This document shows, piece by piece, positions 48,660-57,232 of a stretch of DNA of 64,000 bases. How positions within the stretch are numbered: the stretch's first letter is position 1; every line of letters starts with the position of its first letter. The notes under the pieces are model-generated. The model saw nothing but the letters and a program-made list of their open reading frames with translations, was not told the DNA's origin and did not search any database. The translations under genes and the position numbers were made by a program. This stretch comes from Candidatus Polarisedimenticolaceae bacterium (GTDB lineage Bacteria; Acidobacteriota; Polarisedimenticolia; Polarisedimenticolales; DASRJG01). The DNA lies in the NCBI GenBank assembly GCA_036275915.1, contig DASUCV010000004.1, positions 788,204 to 852,203 of the forward strand, read 5' to 3'.

Positions 48660-49604
48660 TCACGGGGCGGCGACGGAGACCCCGGGAGAATTCGGGCAGC
48701 ACCGCGACGGAGCGGGTTTCCACGAACGACGATACCGATCTACCGCGGCGGAGGCGCCGGCGGCCGAACGGTATCCGAGCCATCGAGCGAGCGAAGTCAA
48801 ACGAATGTCCACGCCGGCGCGCGCCTCATGGATGAAGGCGCCGCGTGCGAGCGCGGCCTTGGGACCGCCTTCGCGCGGGGAGCGGATCGCCGCGACGGGG
48901 ACACTGAACCTCGAAGCGACCGCGTGCGCCAGAGCAGGCTTGGGCCAGGGAGCGTGCGTGGGGATGGTCGAGTGCGCCGGCGCGGGACGCCGAGGCGCGA
49001 GCACGGGCTCGACCCTCCAGGCGGTGTTCTCGAGGCCGGACCCGGCTGCGAAGAGCGCGTCCCACCGCGGGCGTCCGTTCGCGTCGCGTGTCCCGCGATC
49101 GAGCCCCGCTTCGACGTAGGCCCGATACCGGTGACGGGCACCGATCGTGCCGAACCGGCCGAGCACCGCTTGAGTGACGAGCCATCGCGGCGCCGCCGGA
49201 TCGCCGAGGTACGAGCGAAGGCTCGAGAACGGCCAGTCGGCGGCGTGCGCGGCGACGCCCGCCTCGACCGGGTTGAGATGAATGTAGCGGCTGACCTCCA
49301 TGAGATGGCGCCCGAAGGTGATGCCGATGATCTTGATCGCGGCGTCCGTGGGCGGAGCGATCCTGCGCGCCGCCTCGTACGCGGGACGGAGCGCAGCGCG
49401 TACGAGGATGTGGAAGTGCCGGGGCAGGACACAGTACGCATGCACGTCGACCGGGAGGCGACTGCAAGCCCCGGCCAGGCACACGACCGCCTCCGCCCCG
49501 CCGCGCCCGGGATCGGTGCGGCCCATGACGTGCAGCCAGCCGGCGTCAGCCGGCGCTCGCAGCGTGCGGTGCCTCGAGATGACTCCGAGCATGCCGGCCA
49601 TCAT
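48660..49604 (-). CDS. RAYT-like Y1 (HUH) transposase, divergent
   Basis: About 314 residues from the ATG at 49604. The HUH motif is PRHFHILVRA (H63, H65); the catalytic Tyr is in SRYIHLNPVEAGV (Y107), and the C-terminus has a DNA-binding helix LARWLGYRSAAG, all as in REP-associated tyrosine transposases. The segment that normally lies between the HUH and Tyr (FNRR-G-GHLWQGRYKS) is missing, so the gap is only about 40 residues, and activity is doubtful. RAYTs can move palindromic REP repeats. It is the only transposase-like gene in the window and a candidate source of the GGGGACAG palindromes. Confidence 0.8.
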   Translation of the reverse strand: MMAGMLGVISRHRTLRAPADAGWLHVMGRTDPGRGGAEAVVCLAGACSRLPVDVHAYCVLPRHFHILVRAALRPAYEAARRIAPPTDAAIKIIGITFGRHLMEVSRYIHLNPVEAGVAAHAADWPFSSLRSYLGDPAAPRWLVTQAVLGRFGTIGARHRYRAYVEAGLDRGTRDANGRPRWDALFAAGSGLENTAWRVEPVLAPRRPAPAHSTIPTHAPWPKPALAHAVASRFSVPVAAIRSPREGGPKAALARGAFIHEARAGVDIRLTSLARWLGYRSAAGASAAVDRYRRSWKPAPSRCCPNSPGVSVAAP

Positions 49605-49746
49605 CGAGGGAAATGGGATGCCGTGCCGCTCGCGGAGGCCCCGGGACGGTTGCCTCTGCGCAACGCTTCTTGGCTGAGCGCGCGGTTCTTCCTCAGGAGC
49701 GCGCGCTCGCCGCGAAGGAAAGTCGAGAACGGGAAGCCCGGAAGGG

Positions 49747-50100
49747 CTAGGGGGTGACACCGATGACGGGATACCGGAAGTACGTCCCGTCGTAAGCCTT
49801 GATCGCTCCGACGATCGGTAACGCGATCGCCGCGAGTCCGAGGATGGCCCAGAAGGCGACGACCGCGGGAATCAAGATCACGGTGAACCACAGGACGGCC
49901 GTGCACAGGACGAGGCCGAACACGACGAGGTTCAGGAAGAGCGCCTGCTTCGCGATCGACGCGATGACCGGTGTATCGCTCTTGACGACCCAGATGAGAA
50001 GAGGAACGAGCGCGCCGCCGAACGGCACGAGGTAACCGGAAAGCCCGGAGAGATGGGTCAGCGCCGCGAGCGTGCGGTGCTCGGGCGGGATCGTGGTCAT
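49747..50100 (-). CDS. DUF4870 family membrane protein
   Basis: A 117-residue membrane protein matching DUF4870 (also called Tic20-like). HLSGLSGYLVPFGGALVPLLIWVVK is the family start, and three hydrophobic helices follow (about 17-36, 58-80, 85-107). The start overlaps the stop of the LPXTG-type gene by four bases, so it is the third gene of the sortase operon. The role is unknown. Confidence 0.9.
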   Translation of the reverse strand: MTTIPPEHRTLAALTHLSGLSGYLVPFGGALVPLLIWVVKSDTPVIASIAKQALFLNLVVFGLVLCTAVLWFTVILIPAVVAFWAILGLAAIALPIVGAIKAYDGTYFRYPVIGVTP

Positions 50101-50966
50101 GCCCGCGTGCCGAGCCGCCGCCGGAGAGTGAGGAACGCACCGAGCCCCGCGAAGAGAAGGCCGGCGAGCGCGAGGACCGGCTGCGCGCCGGCGGTCTTCG
50201 GAAGTGATTTCGGCGTCGCGGCGGGCGGCGCAACGGCCGGTGCCGTATGCGGAGGCTCCGTCGCGGGCGGGGCCGTCGCCGGAGGCGTGGTGGCGTGCGC
50301 GGCCGGAGCCGTCGCGGCCGATCCGGTCGAGCCTGCGGCGTCCGTGGGTGCGGATTCGGGCTGGCGGGCGATGTTGGAGGAGAAGCGGTTCACCTTCGGT
50401 GTGTTCGCGATCGACCTGAGGGGCACGGGCCTGTGCTTCTCGACATCGACGAACGTCTCGACGTCCGACCCCGACATCGCCTTCGGGGGCAACTTGGTCA
50501 CGACCGCCGCCGTGATCTTGTCGCCGGCGACGAACGCCGCCAACGGAACGATCTGGCCGGCCCGGTAGATGAGGATGCCGGTCCCCCCCGTCGTCCCGTC
50601 CGTGAAATCGCGATACTCGTTGTCCGAGTCGCCGGCGACGATCAGGTGCCCGCCCATCGTGTAGGCGACGCGCGCGCCGCGCAGATCGACGACACTCATC
50701 CGCACCGGTTCTGTGGTGCCGAGCGTGCCGCTGACCTTCATCCCCGGCCGGAGGACGGAGAGGCTGCCGGGTGCGCCGTCGGCGGTGAACGACGCGCCGC
50801 TGCCGACCGTGTAGTCGAACGCGTGATCACCTTCGCGCACGATGACGCGGTTGTCGTTGACCGAGATCACCTCCGCGTCGTGAACGTCGTAGGTCGCTGC
50901 GATCGCCGATCCGAAGAGGACCGCGGCGCTCCACGCCGCGGCCACGACCGTCCTGCCGAGCCTCAT
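50097..50966 (-). CDS. exported protein with C-terminal LPKTAG sortase signal
   Basis: A 289-residue exported protein. The signal peptide covers about residues 1-24 (WSAAVLFGSAIAATYD). A beta-rich N-terminal domain (EVISVNDNRVIVREGDHAFDYTV) is followed by a long Pro/Ala/Thr linker. Near residue 255 stands LPKTAG, then a hydrophobic helix (LALAGLLFAGLGAFL) and Arg-rich tail RRRLGTRA: the standard sortase sorting signal. The class D sortase is encoded 17 bp upstream and DUF4870 follows, so this is very likely its own substrate. The function of the exposed domain is unknown. Confidence 0.88.
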   Translation of the reverse strand: MRLGRTVVAAAWSAAVLFGSAIAATYDVHDAEVISVNDNRVIVREGDHAFDYTVGSGASFTADGAPGSLSVLRPGMKVSGTLGTTEPVRMSVVDLRGARVAYTMGGHLIVAGDSDNEYRDFTDGTTGGTGILIYRAGQIVPLAAFVAGDKITAAVVTKLPPKAMSGSDVETFVDVEKHRPVPLRSIANTPKVNRFSSNIARQPESAPTDAAGSTGSAATAPAAHATTPPATAPPATEPPHTAPAVAPPAATPKSLPKTAGAQPVLALAGLLFAGLGAFLTLRRRLGTRA

Positions 50967-50983
50967 CTGATCCTCCCCGGACG

Positions 50984-51574
50984 TCAGCGGCGCACGGCGC
51001 GCACGATGTAGCGCTGCGGTGCCGGGCCGACGTGGTAGAACGGAAAACAGGTCACGAGGGTCAAGGAAGGCACCGGCGTCGACGCGAGGACCGAGACATC
51101 CTCGGGCGCCACGACCCGTGTCTCCGCGACGACGTAGGTCGCGGTCTCTCCCACCGTCTTCAACACGATGACGTCGCCGATGCCGAGATCCTTCAGACCC
51201 CGGAAGAAGCCGTCACGGTGCCCGGCGATCCCGACATTGCCGGATTCCCCGGGAGCGGTCGTGCCGTCGATGTGGCCGACGCCGCGATCGAGCGCCAGGT
51301 CTCCAGTTCCCTCGAAGAGTGGAGCCTTGAGGCCGACCTTCGGGATCGTCAGCACGCCGATCGCCGGTGCCGACGCCTGACCCAGGCTCTCTTCGTAATG
51401 ATGGCGCCGCGAGTCGGACCACTGGGACATGTCGGAGGGGGCGAGCCGCTGCTCGAACTCCTCGACGGCCCGCGCCGAAGCCCAGGTGCTCAGGCCGCGC
51501 AGGCCGGCCCACGCCGCGAGGAGGGAAACGCCCACGATCCAGGAGAATCGCTCCAGGCGCTGCCACCCCGTCAT
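50984..51574 (-). CDS. class D sortase
   Basis: A 196-residue transpeptidase anchored by an N-terminal helix (WIVGVSLLAAWAGLRGL). The sortase set is complete: His in NVGIAGHRDGFFRGL, Cys in SLTLVTCFPFYHVG and Arg in PQRYIVRAV. Class D is inferred from the short length and the LTLVTCFP context. The start at 51574 (MTGWQRLERF) is chosen over a GTG eight codons upstream. It heads an operon with the LPXTG-type protein and DUF4870. In a cell with an outer membrane such a pair is unusual but known. Confidence 0.92.
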   Translation of the reverse strand: MTGWQRLERFSWIVGVSLLAAWAGLRGLSTWASARAVEEFEQRLAPSDMSQWSDSRRHHYEESLGQASAPAIGVLTIPKVGLKAPLFEGTGDLALDRGVGHIDGTTAPGESGNVGIAGHRDGFFRGLKDLGIGDVIVLKTVGETATYVVAETRVVAPEDVSVLASTPVPSLTLVTCFPFYHVGPAPQRYIVRAVRR

Positions 51575-51639
51575 GCGTTGAAATCCATGGCGCCACACAA
51601 TTTAACCGCAGTTCGCCCGGTTGTCCCGTGAGGGGGGTG

Positions 51640-52266
51640 TCAGCGGACCCGGATCGCCAGGCCGGCCCTTGCCTCGAACTGGTACCAGCCGCCGGCGGCG
51701 AAGCGCACGTCGCAGCCGGGCCCGCAGTTAACGGCGAGCGCGGCGTCGTTGATCGTCCCGTACCCGAGGACCTCGAGCTTGAACGCGAGACGCTTGCCGA
51801 TCGCCGTCTTGAAGCCGCCGCCGATCGAGCCGGAGAAGCCGAGCGTGTGATCGACGGTGCCGGTGTCGGCGCCATAGCGGGTGACGCCGAGGGCGGCGGA
51901 CACGAACGGGGTGATCGCCCCCTGGGTCGGCTCGTAACCGCCGCCGAACTGGAGGTAGTCGACCCGCATGTCGAAGTGCGAAGCGCCGAAGATCGCGGGG
52001 TCGGCGTCGAACGTCAGCTTCTGGAAGTCGGCGAAGACCTCGAACCATGCGTCGGGGCGGACGTAGAAGTCGGCATCCAGTCCGAACGAGGCGGTGGCCG
52101 AGGCTTCCGCCGGGGCGATGCCGGGCTGGTCCGCCTCGAGCGTCGCGCCGTTCCGGATGCCGATCATCGGAACGAGATCGATACGGTGCTCGTTCTCCGG
52201 CGGCGCGGCCGCAACCGGTGCGAGCGCGGCCAGGGCCGCCAGGAGCGCGAGGATGGGACGCAGCAT
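51640..52266 (-). CDS. exported outer-membrane beta-barrel protein
   Basis: A 208-residue exported protein with signal peptide MLRPILALLAALAALAPVAAAPP. Strands alternate (DLVPMIGIRNGATLEA, ASFGLDADFYVRP, KRLAFKLEVLGYGTIN) and the end GLAIRVR lacks the usual terminal Phe. One Cys pair (NCGPGCDVRF) lies near the end. The family is not recognised beyond 'outer membrane beta-barrel'. It is 10 bp downstream of the CHAD-protein gene on the same strand and may be co-transcribed with it. Confidence 0.78.
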   Translation of the reverse strand: MLRPILALLAALAALAPVAAAPPENEHRIDLVPMIGIRNGATLEADQPGIAPAEASATASFGLDADFYVRPDAWFEVFADFQKLTFDADPAIFGASHFDMRVDYLQFGGGYEPTQGAITPFVSAALGVTRYGADTGTVDHTLGFSGSIGGGFKTAIGKRLAFKLEVLGYGTINDAALAVNCGPGCDVRFAAGGWYQFEARAGLAIRVR

Positions 52267-52275
52267 CCGGGAAGT

Positions 52276-53898
52276 CTAAGGCAGCGGACGCGATTTCGTC
52301 GCGCGCTTAGGCGCCGCGTCGTCGAGCGCGGCCTTGAGGGCGCGCTTGCGGCGGGCCCCGACCTTGCGGTACTTCCTGGAGAAGGAGCGCCGGAGCGAGG
52401 ATGCACGCCGCTCGCACTGCGCCGAGATCGCTCCCATCAGGAACAGCGCCTGAGGCGGCAGCTTCCGCCGGCTGCTTTGCGCCAGCGCCTCGAGATGTCC
52501 GATCGCGACCCACATGTCTTGATGGTGGCCGAGCAGATTCTGGAGCCCGCTGACCCCGTCGATCATCGCGGCGACGGCGCCATCGTAGAGGGGCTGATAG
52601 AAATCGAGCGCATAGCGCAGGCGCTTGCACGCGATCCTGAGCTCGTGCAGCTCGGCCGGTGCCGACCGCCGCGAGAGCGGATCGCCGACGCGGCGGAGCC
52701 GGCGGTAGCGCTTGCGGATGAGGCGCGGCGCTTCGGCGACCGCCGCGCGACGCCCCGCGGCCGGCCGACGCTTGGGTCCGTCGGTCAAGAGCGAGGTCAG
52801 GTGCACGACGAGGTGCCCGTATCGCTTTGCCTCGAGCACCCGGAGGAGCTTCCGGCGGGCTGCGGCGTGCTTGACCCGCAGGACGCCCTCGATCGCGTCG
52901 AACGCCGCGGCCGCAGACCGCGGGTTGTCCCGGCGCCACGCGGCGAGCTGCGTGAGCTGCACCTCGAGGTCGCGCACGCCTCCGAGCGCGGCACCGAAAC
53001 GCCTCAGCTCGCGGCGCAGCGCGCGCGCCCGCGCGGGGAGCGCCTCCTCGAAGAGGCCGAGGGCGGCCCTGAGACGCCGCGCGGCGACGCGCATGTCGTG
53101 GACCGCCTCGGGATCGTCGCCGAGCCTCACGGCGGGCTCGACGGCGAGGAAATCACGGCCGTCGGACCGGAGGGTCGCGAAGGCCAGCTCGGCGAGCGAC
53201 GGGCGCGGCGGAAGCTCGGTGGGACCGAGATCGATCCCCGGCGGCTCGACGCCCGCGAGGTCGCGCGCGGTCGCGGCGAACGGCGGCGCGGGGGTGAGCG
53301 CGCACGTTTCGCTCAGCGCGGCGGCGAAGGAGGCCACCGAGGCGTCGTCGGTGCCGCGGATCGTGAGCCGGGCCGCGACCCGCCCGTCCGTTTCGCCGGG
53401 CTGCGCCGCCCGCAGCTCGTCGAGCTCGACGAGGAGCCGGCGGTCACCGTCCCGGACGACACCGCGACGCCGCTGGAGGCGGACGGTCGCGACCGTCTCG
53501 AGCAGGCGCTGCCCGGCGAGCGCTGCGACGCGCGTGCCGACCTCTCCCTCGGCCCGCGCCGGCTCGCCCGGCGCCACCGGAGAAGAGGCTTGTACGGATC
53601 CCTCGTCGTCCGCGGGAACGGGATGCGGCGTCCCGAGCGGGCTCAGGCGCGCGATCCCGCCGCTCTCGACCCTGAGCAGGCGGACGGCGGCGGCGATCCG
53701 GCGGTCGGCGGTGTCGAGCCAGCGCTCCTCGCGCTCGTCCGACGAGAGGTGTCTCGGCGCGACGCGACCCGCGGATTCGAGGACTCCGAGCGCGCGCTCC
53801 ACGTCGTCGATGGCGGGAACGGCGAACGTCGCCCGGGCGCGCAGATCTCCATCGCCCTCGGAAGGGACGAGCCGGAGCCTCTGGGCCGTCTCGGCCAT
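52276..53898 (-). CDS. CHAD-domain protein with CYTH-like N-terminus
   Basis: A 540-residue cytosolic protein. The C-terminal half (about residues 250-525) is a CHAD domain: AVHDMRVAARRLRAALGLF with its conserved His and basic residues, and the matching second half ELHELRIACKRLRYALDFY. CHAD helical bundles bind polyphosphate. The N-terminal 240 residues look CYTH-like by length and position but the EXEXK motif is not clear, so an inactive or diverged CYTH domain is possible. With PPK2 in the same region this suggests a polyphosphate link. It diverges from the potassium-channel gene. Confidence 0.88.
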   Translation of the reverse strand: MAETAQRLRLVPSEGDGDLRARATFAVPAIDDVERALGVLESAGRVAPRHLSSDEREERWLDTADRRIAAAVRLLRVESGGIARLSPLGTPHPVPADDEGSVQASSPVAPGEPARAEGEVGTRVAALAGQRLLETVATVRLQRRRGVVRDGDRRLLVELDELRAAQPGETDGRVAARLTIRGTDDASVASFAAALSETCALTPAPPFAATARDLAGVEPPGIDLGPTELPPRPSLAELAFATLRSDGRDFLAVEPAVRLGDDPEAVHDMRVAARRLRAALGLFEEALPARARALRRELRRFGAALGGVRDLEVQLTQLAAWRRDNPRSAAAAFDAIEGVLRVKHAAARRKLLRVLEAKRYGHLVVHLTSLLTDGPKRRPAAGRRAAVAEAPRLIRKRYRRLRRVGDPLSRRSAPAELHELRIACKRLRYALDFYQPLYDGAVAAMIDGVSGLQNLLGHHQDMWVAIGHLEALAQSSRRKLPPQALFLMGAISAQCERRASSLRRSFSRKYRKVGARRKRALKAALDDAAPKRATKSRPLP

Positions 53899-53959
53899 GG
53901 GCGCTCGCTTTCGTCGGAAGACCGTGCCGCCTCATAATAGCGCGCTTCAACGGAGCGGA

Positions 53960-54979
53960 ATGGGCGTGGAGCTTCGCCGGAGACTCGTGCATGCCGTCGG
54001 CCTCCTGGCCGCGTTCGCGGCGCTCGCCGTCGTCGGCTTCCGCCTGTTCGCGCACGTCCCGTGGCTCGACGCGCTCTACATGGTCGTCATCTCGCTGTCG
54101 GGGGTCGGCTACCACGAGATCGTCGACACCTCGCACAGCGCCGGTTTGCGGGCATTCAACATCGCGGTCCTCGTCGGAGGATTCGCGGCGGTCGTCTACG
54201 TCATCTCGCTCGCGACGGCGGTCATCGTCCAGGGCGAGTTCGGGTCGATCTTCCGGAGGCGGAGGATGGAAAAACGCATCGCGACGTTCCAGGGGCATTA
54301 CCTCGTCTGCGGCGCCGGCGAGACCGGCACGCTCGTCGTCGCCGAGCTGGGGAGGACGGGCGCAACCGCGTCGGTCGTCGACCTCAAGCGCGAGCGCCTC
54401 GAGGCGCTGCCCGACCGGCCGACGCTCGCCACCGTCGAAGGCGACGCGACCGATCTCGCGACGCTCGAGCGCGCGGGGCTCGACCGCGCGGCGTGCGTCG
54501 TCACCGCGCTACCTCACGAGAAGGACAACCTCGTCGTCACCGTCCTCGTCCGCCAGAAGGACCCTTCGATCCGCATCGTCGCGCGGCACGTCGATCCGCT
54601 GATGGCCGACCGTCTGCGCAAGGCGGGAGCGGACGCGGCCGTCTCGCCGACGGCGATCGGCAGCATGCGGCTCGCATCCGAAGCGGTGCGGCCGCACGTC
54701 GTCGGATTCCTCGACCAGATGCTCAAGGAGCGCGCGCAGACGGTGCGCATCGAGGAGATCCCGCTCGCCGCGGGATCGCCCTGGATCGGCAAGACCCTCG
54801 GCGCGCTCGACCTCCGCAAGCAATGGGGTCTCACGACCTTGGCGCTCCGCGACGGCGACGCGAGCTATCGCTACGGCCCGGAGCCGGAGGAAGCGCTGTC
54901 GTCGGGCACCGTCCTCATCGTGCTCGGCGACGTGGCGCGAATCGCGGAGGCGCGTGCCTCCGCGGTTCCGAAGCGATAG
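53960..54979 (+). CDS. two-helix potassium channel subunit with RCK (TrkA-N) domain
   Basis: A 339-residue membrane protein. Residues about 12-95 contain two membrane helices with a pore loop; the selectivity-filter position reads SLSGVGYHEIV instead of TVGYGD. Residues about 110-240 are a TrkA-N/RCK Rossmann domain (GHYLVCGAGETGTLVVAEL), followed by a TrkA-C domain (about 255-330). This is the MthK-like arrangement in which NAD(H), calcium or another ligand gates the pore. The His in the filter is uncommon but similar filters occur in this family. It is divergent from the CHAD gene. Confidence 0.86.
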   Translation: MGVELRRRLVHAVGLLAAFAALAVVGFRLFAHVPWLDALYMVVISLSGVGYHEIVDTSHSAGLRAFNIAVLVGGFAAVVYVISLATAVIVQGEFGSIFRRRRMEKRIATFQGHYLVCGAGETGTLVVAELGRTGATASVVDLKRERLEALPDRPTLATVEGDATDLATLERAGLDRAACVVTALPHEKDNLVVTVLVRQKDPSIRIVARHVDPLMADRLRKAGADAAVSPTAIGSMRLASEAVRPHVVGFLDQMLKERAQTVRIEEIPLAAGSPWIGKTLGALDLRKQWGLTTLALRDGDASYRYGPEPEEALSSGTVLIVLGDVARIAEARASAVPKR

Positions 54980-55034
54980 CCTGGAGAGAGAACGGCTCCC
55001 GAACCCCTGCGGGACAACGGCGAAGGAGAGATCG

Positions 55035-55274
55035 ATGGATACCGACAAGCTCAAGGCGGAGTGGGACGAGATGGTGGCGAAGCTCGAGCGCGAGCGGGAC
55101 GAGCTGCGGCTCAAGATGAACCTCGGGCGGAAGGACCTCCAGTCCGAGTGGGAGCGCCTCGAGACGCAGTGGCACGAGCTGAAGAACGTCAAAGGCCCCG
55201 CACTCAAGGACGCGCTCGGCCAGGTCGCCGATGACCTCAAGAAGGGCTACGCCAACATCCGCAAGCTGCTGTAA
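55035..55274 (+). CDS. small coiled-coil protein
   Basis: A 79-residue soluble protein made mostly of charged heptad-like helix (KAEWDEMVAKLERERDELRLK and LQSEWERLETQWHELKN). It should form a coiled coil. The start ATG at 55035 has GGAGAG upstream. No family is recognised. The stop TAA is the outermost triplet of a GGGGACAG palindrome. It stands about 55 bp behind the potassium channel gene on the same strand and may be co-transcribed. Confidence 0.72.
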   Translation: MDTDKLKAEWDEMVAKLERERDELRLKMNLGRKDLQSEWERLETQWHELKNVKGPALKDALGQVADDLKKGYANIRKLL

Positions 55275-55331
55275 GCGAGAACAAGGGGACAGCAGAATGT
55301 CCCCATTTTGCTGTCCCCTTGTTCTCGCTTA
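55272..55331. repeat. GGGGACAG palindrome overlapping two convergent stop codons
   Basis: The left arm 55272-55299 and the right arm 55304-55331 are inverse complements over 28 bases with one mismatch, around a four-base loop TCCC. The outermost TAA and TTA are the stop codons of the coiled-coil gene and of the facing STAS gene. Inside stands GGGGACAGCA. It is a natural two-way terminator. The middle differs from the 5100 and 8183 copies, so only GGGGACAG and the palindromic form are shared. Confidence 0.92.
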
Positions 55332-55670
55332 CGCGAAGCTGGCGACGGCCTCGTCGAGGTCATCGAAGATCTCGAAGGCGCGCTCGAGCTGTGTGACCTT
55401 GAAGATGCGACTCGCGACCGTCGCGCGATCCAGCACGATCTTCACGACCTTCCCCAACTCGCCCGCCTTCTTGGCGCAACCGACGATGACGCCGATGCCG
55501 GCGCTGTCGAGGTGGCTCATCTTGCGGAGGTCGAGCACGAGCCCCTTCGCGTCGCTGCGGAGCGCCTTGCCGGTGCCTTCCTCGAGCAGGTCGGCGGTGA
55601 ACCCGATCGTGAGCGAGCCCTCGTAGGCGACGACGGCGATCCGGCCGCGATGGTTGATCGTGACGTTCAT
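55329..55670 (-). CDS. STAS-domain anti-sigma antagonist
   Basis: A 113-residue STAS protein. The phosphorylation loop LDLRKMSHLDSAGIGVIVGC has the expected Ser after Asp, followed by KKAGELGKVVKIVLDRATVASRIF. It is a whole, single-domain member of the SpoIIAA/RsbV type. No kinase or phosphatase gene is next to it, so its partner is unknown. The start at 55670 is the first ATG of the conserved part. It diverges from the glycosyltransferase gene at 55697. Confidence 0.9.
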   Translation of the reverse strand: MNVTINHRGRIAVVAYEGSLTIGFTADLLEEGTGKALRSDAKGLVLDLRKMSHLDSAGIGVIVGCAKKAGELGKVVKIVLDRATVASRIFKVTQLERAFEIFDDLDEAVASFA

Positions 55671-55696
55671 CGGCCGACCAGGATACCCTGTCGCCC

Positions 55697-57232
55697 GTGA
55701 TTCCCGGAGCATCGTCCCGTGACCGGCTCGCCGCTTACGGGATCCCTGTCGCGATCGTCCTCTTCCAGCTCGCCACGTTCCGCGGCTACGGCATCTTCCG
55801 CGACGAGATGTACTACCTGGCGTGCGCGGATCATCTCGCCTGGGGATACGTCGACCATCCTCCGCTTTCGATCGCCGTCCTCGCGGCGTTCCGGGCCGTC
55901 TTCGGGTCGTCCCTCCTTGCGGTGAGGATCGCTCCCGCGCTCGCCGCGGGGCTCACGGCGTACCTGGCGGCGTCGTGCGCCCGCGCCCTCTCGGGCGGCG
56001 CCTTCGCGCAGCGTCTCGCCGCGCTGTGCGCCGCGACCTTCCCGCTCGGGCTCGCGGAGGGCGCGTTCTTCTCGATGAACGCCTTCGATATGGTGTTCTG
56101 GACCGCGATGCTGCGCCTCTTCATCGCGATCTTGGATGGAGCCGACCCGCGTCTCTGGCTCGCGTTCGGCGCCGTCGCCGGATTCGGCCTCGAGAACAAG
56201 ATCAGCGTGCTCTTCCTCGGGATGGGGATCGCCGCCGGTATTCTCCTCGCACGCCGCTTCGATCTTCTGCGATCGCGCTGGCCATGGATCGGTGCTCTGA
56301 TCGCGGGCGCGCTCTTCGCCCCGCACGTGCTGTGGCAGCTCGCTCACGCATGGCCGACGCGCGAGTTCATGGACAACGCGCAACGCTTCAAGATGTCCGC
56401 CGAGACGCCCTTGGGGTTCATCTCGCAGCAGATCCTCCACGCCGGCCCGTTCCTCCTCCCCGTGTGGGCCGCCGGCGTCGGCGCGCTTCTCGTCACACCG
56501 GCGCTCCGCCCGTGGCGCGCGATCGGATGGGCGTACCTCGTCATCCTCGTCTTCTTCATCGCCACAGGCGCGAAGCCGTACTACCTCGGACCGATCTACC
56601 CGGCGCTCTTCGCCGCGGGTGCGGTGGCCTGGGAGCGACTCGCAGCGAGCCGGCCGGCGTGGCGATGGCTGCGCCCCGCGCTCGCCGCCGTCGTGCTGAT
56701 CGGCGGCGCACTCCTGGCGCCGGCGACGAAGGGCCTCCTCCCCGAGGAGACGTACATTGCGTACGCGCAGGCGCTCCACATCCAGCCGCACTCGGGCGAG
56801 CGGCACGAGATGGGGCGGTTGCCGCAGCACTTCGCCGACATGCACGGCTGGCAGGCGCTGGCGGAAACGGTCGCGCGCGTCCGTGACGGCCTGCCGCCGG
56901 ACGAGCGCGACCACCTCTGCATCTTCGGGCAGAACTACGGCGAGGCAGGTGCCGTCGATCGCTTCGGTCCGGCGCTCGGCCTCCCGCGCGCGATCTCCGG
57001 CCACAACGCGTACTGGATGTGGGGGCCGGGGAGCTGCGGCGCGGGGAACACCTGGATCGTCATCGGCGACAATCGCGAGACCCTCGAGACGATCTTCGGC
57101 TCGGTCACGCTCGGCGAGACGTTCCACTGCGATCTCTGCATGCCGTTCGAGGACGACAACCCGATCTGGATCTGCCGCCGCATGACGATGCCGATCGACG
57201 CGCTGTGGCAGAAGGCGAAGAAGTTCGTATGA
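55697..57232 (+). CDS. ArnT/PMT-type polytopic glycosyltransferase
   Basis: A 511-residue inner-membrane glycosyltransferase of the PMT_2 (GT-C, ArnT-like) type with about ten helices. The first luminal loop FRDEMYYLACADHLAWGYVDHPP holds the expected acidic Asp-Glu pair and the HPP motif. The C-terminal soluble domain (about 400-511) has three to four Cys (HLCIFGQ, SCGAGN, FHCDLCMPF). Such enzymes move sugars from polyprenyl phosphate to an acceptor. Start GTG at 55697. It overlaps the next GT gene by four bases (ATGA). Sugar and acceptor are unknown. Confidence 0.85.
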   Translation: MIPGASSRDRLAAYGIPVAIVLFQLATFRGYGIFRDEMYYLACADHLAWGYVDHPPLSIAVLAAFRAVFGSSLLAVRIAPALAAGLTAYLAASCARALSGGAFAQRLAALCAATFPLGLAEGAFFSMNAFDMVFWTAMLRLFIAILDGADPRLWLAFGAVAGFGLENKISVLFLGMGIAAGILLARRFDLLRSRWPWIGALIAGALFAPHVLWQLAHAWPTREFMDNAQRFKMSAETPLGFISQQILHAGPFLLPVWAAGVGALLVTPALRPWRAIGWAYLVILVFFIATGAKPYYLGPIYPALFAAGAVAWERLAASRPAWRWLRPALAAVVLIGGALLAPATKGLLPEETYIAYAQALHIQPHSGERHEMGRLPQHFADMHGWQALAETVARVRDGLPPDERDHLCIFGQNYGEAGAVDRFGPALGLPRAISGHNAYWMWGPGSCGAGNTWIVIGDNRETLETIFGSVTLGETFHCDLCMPFEDDNPIWICRRMTMPIDALWQKAKKFV

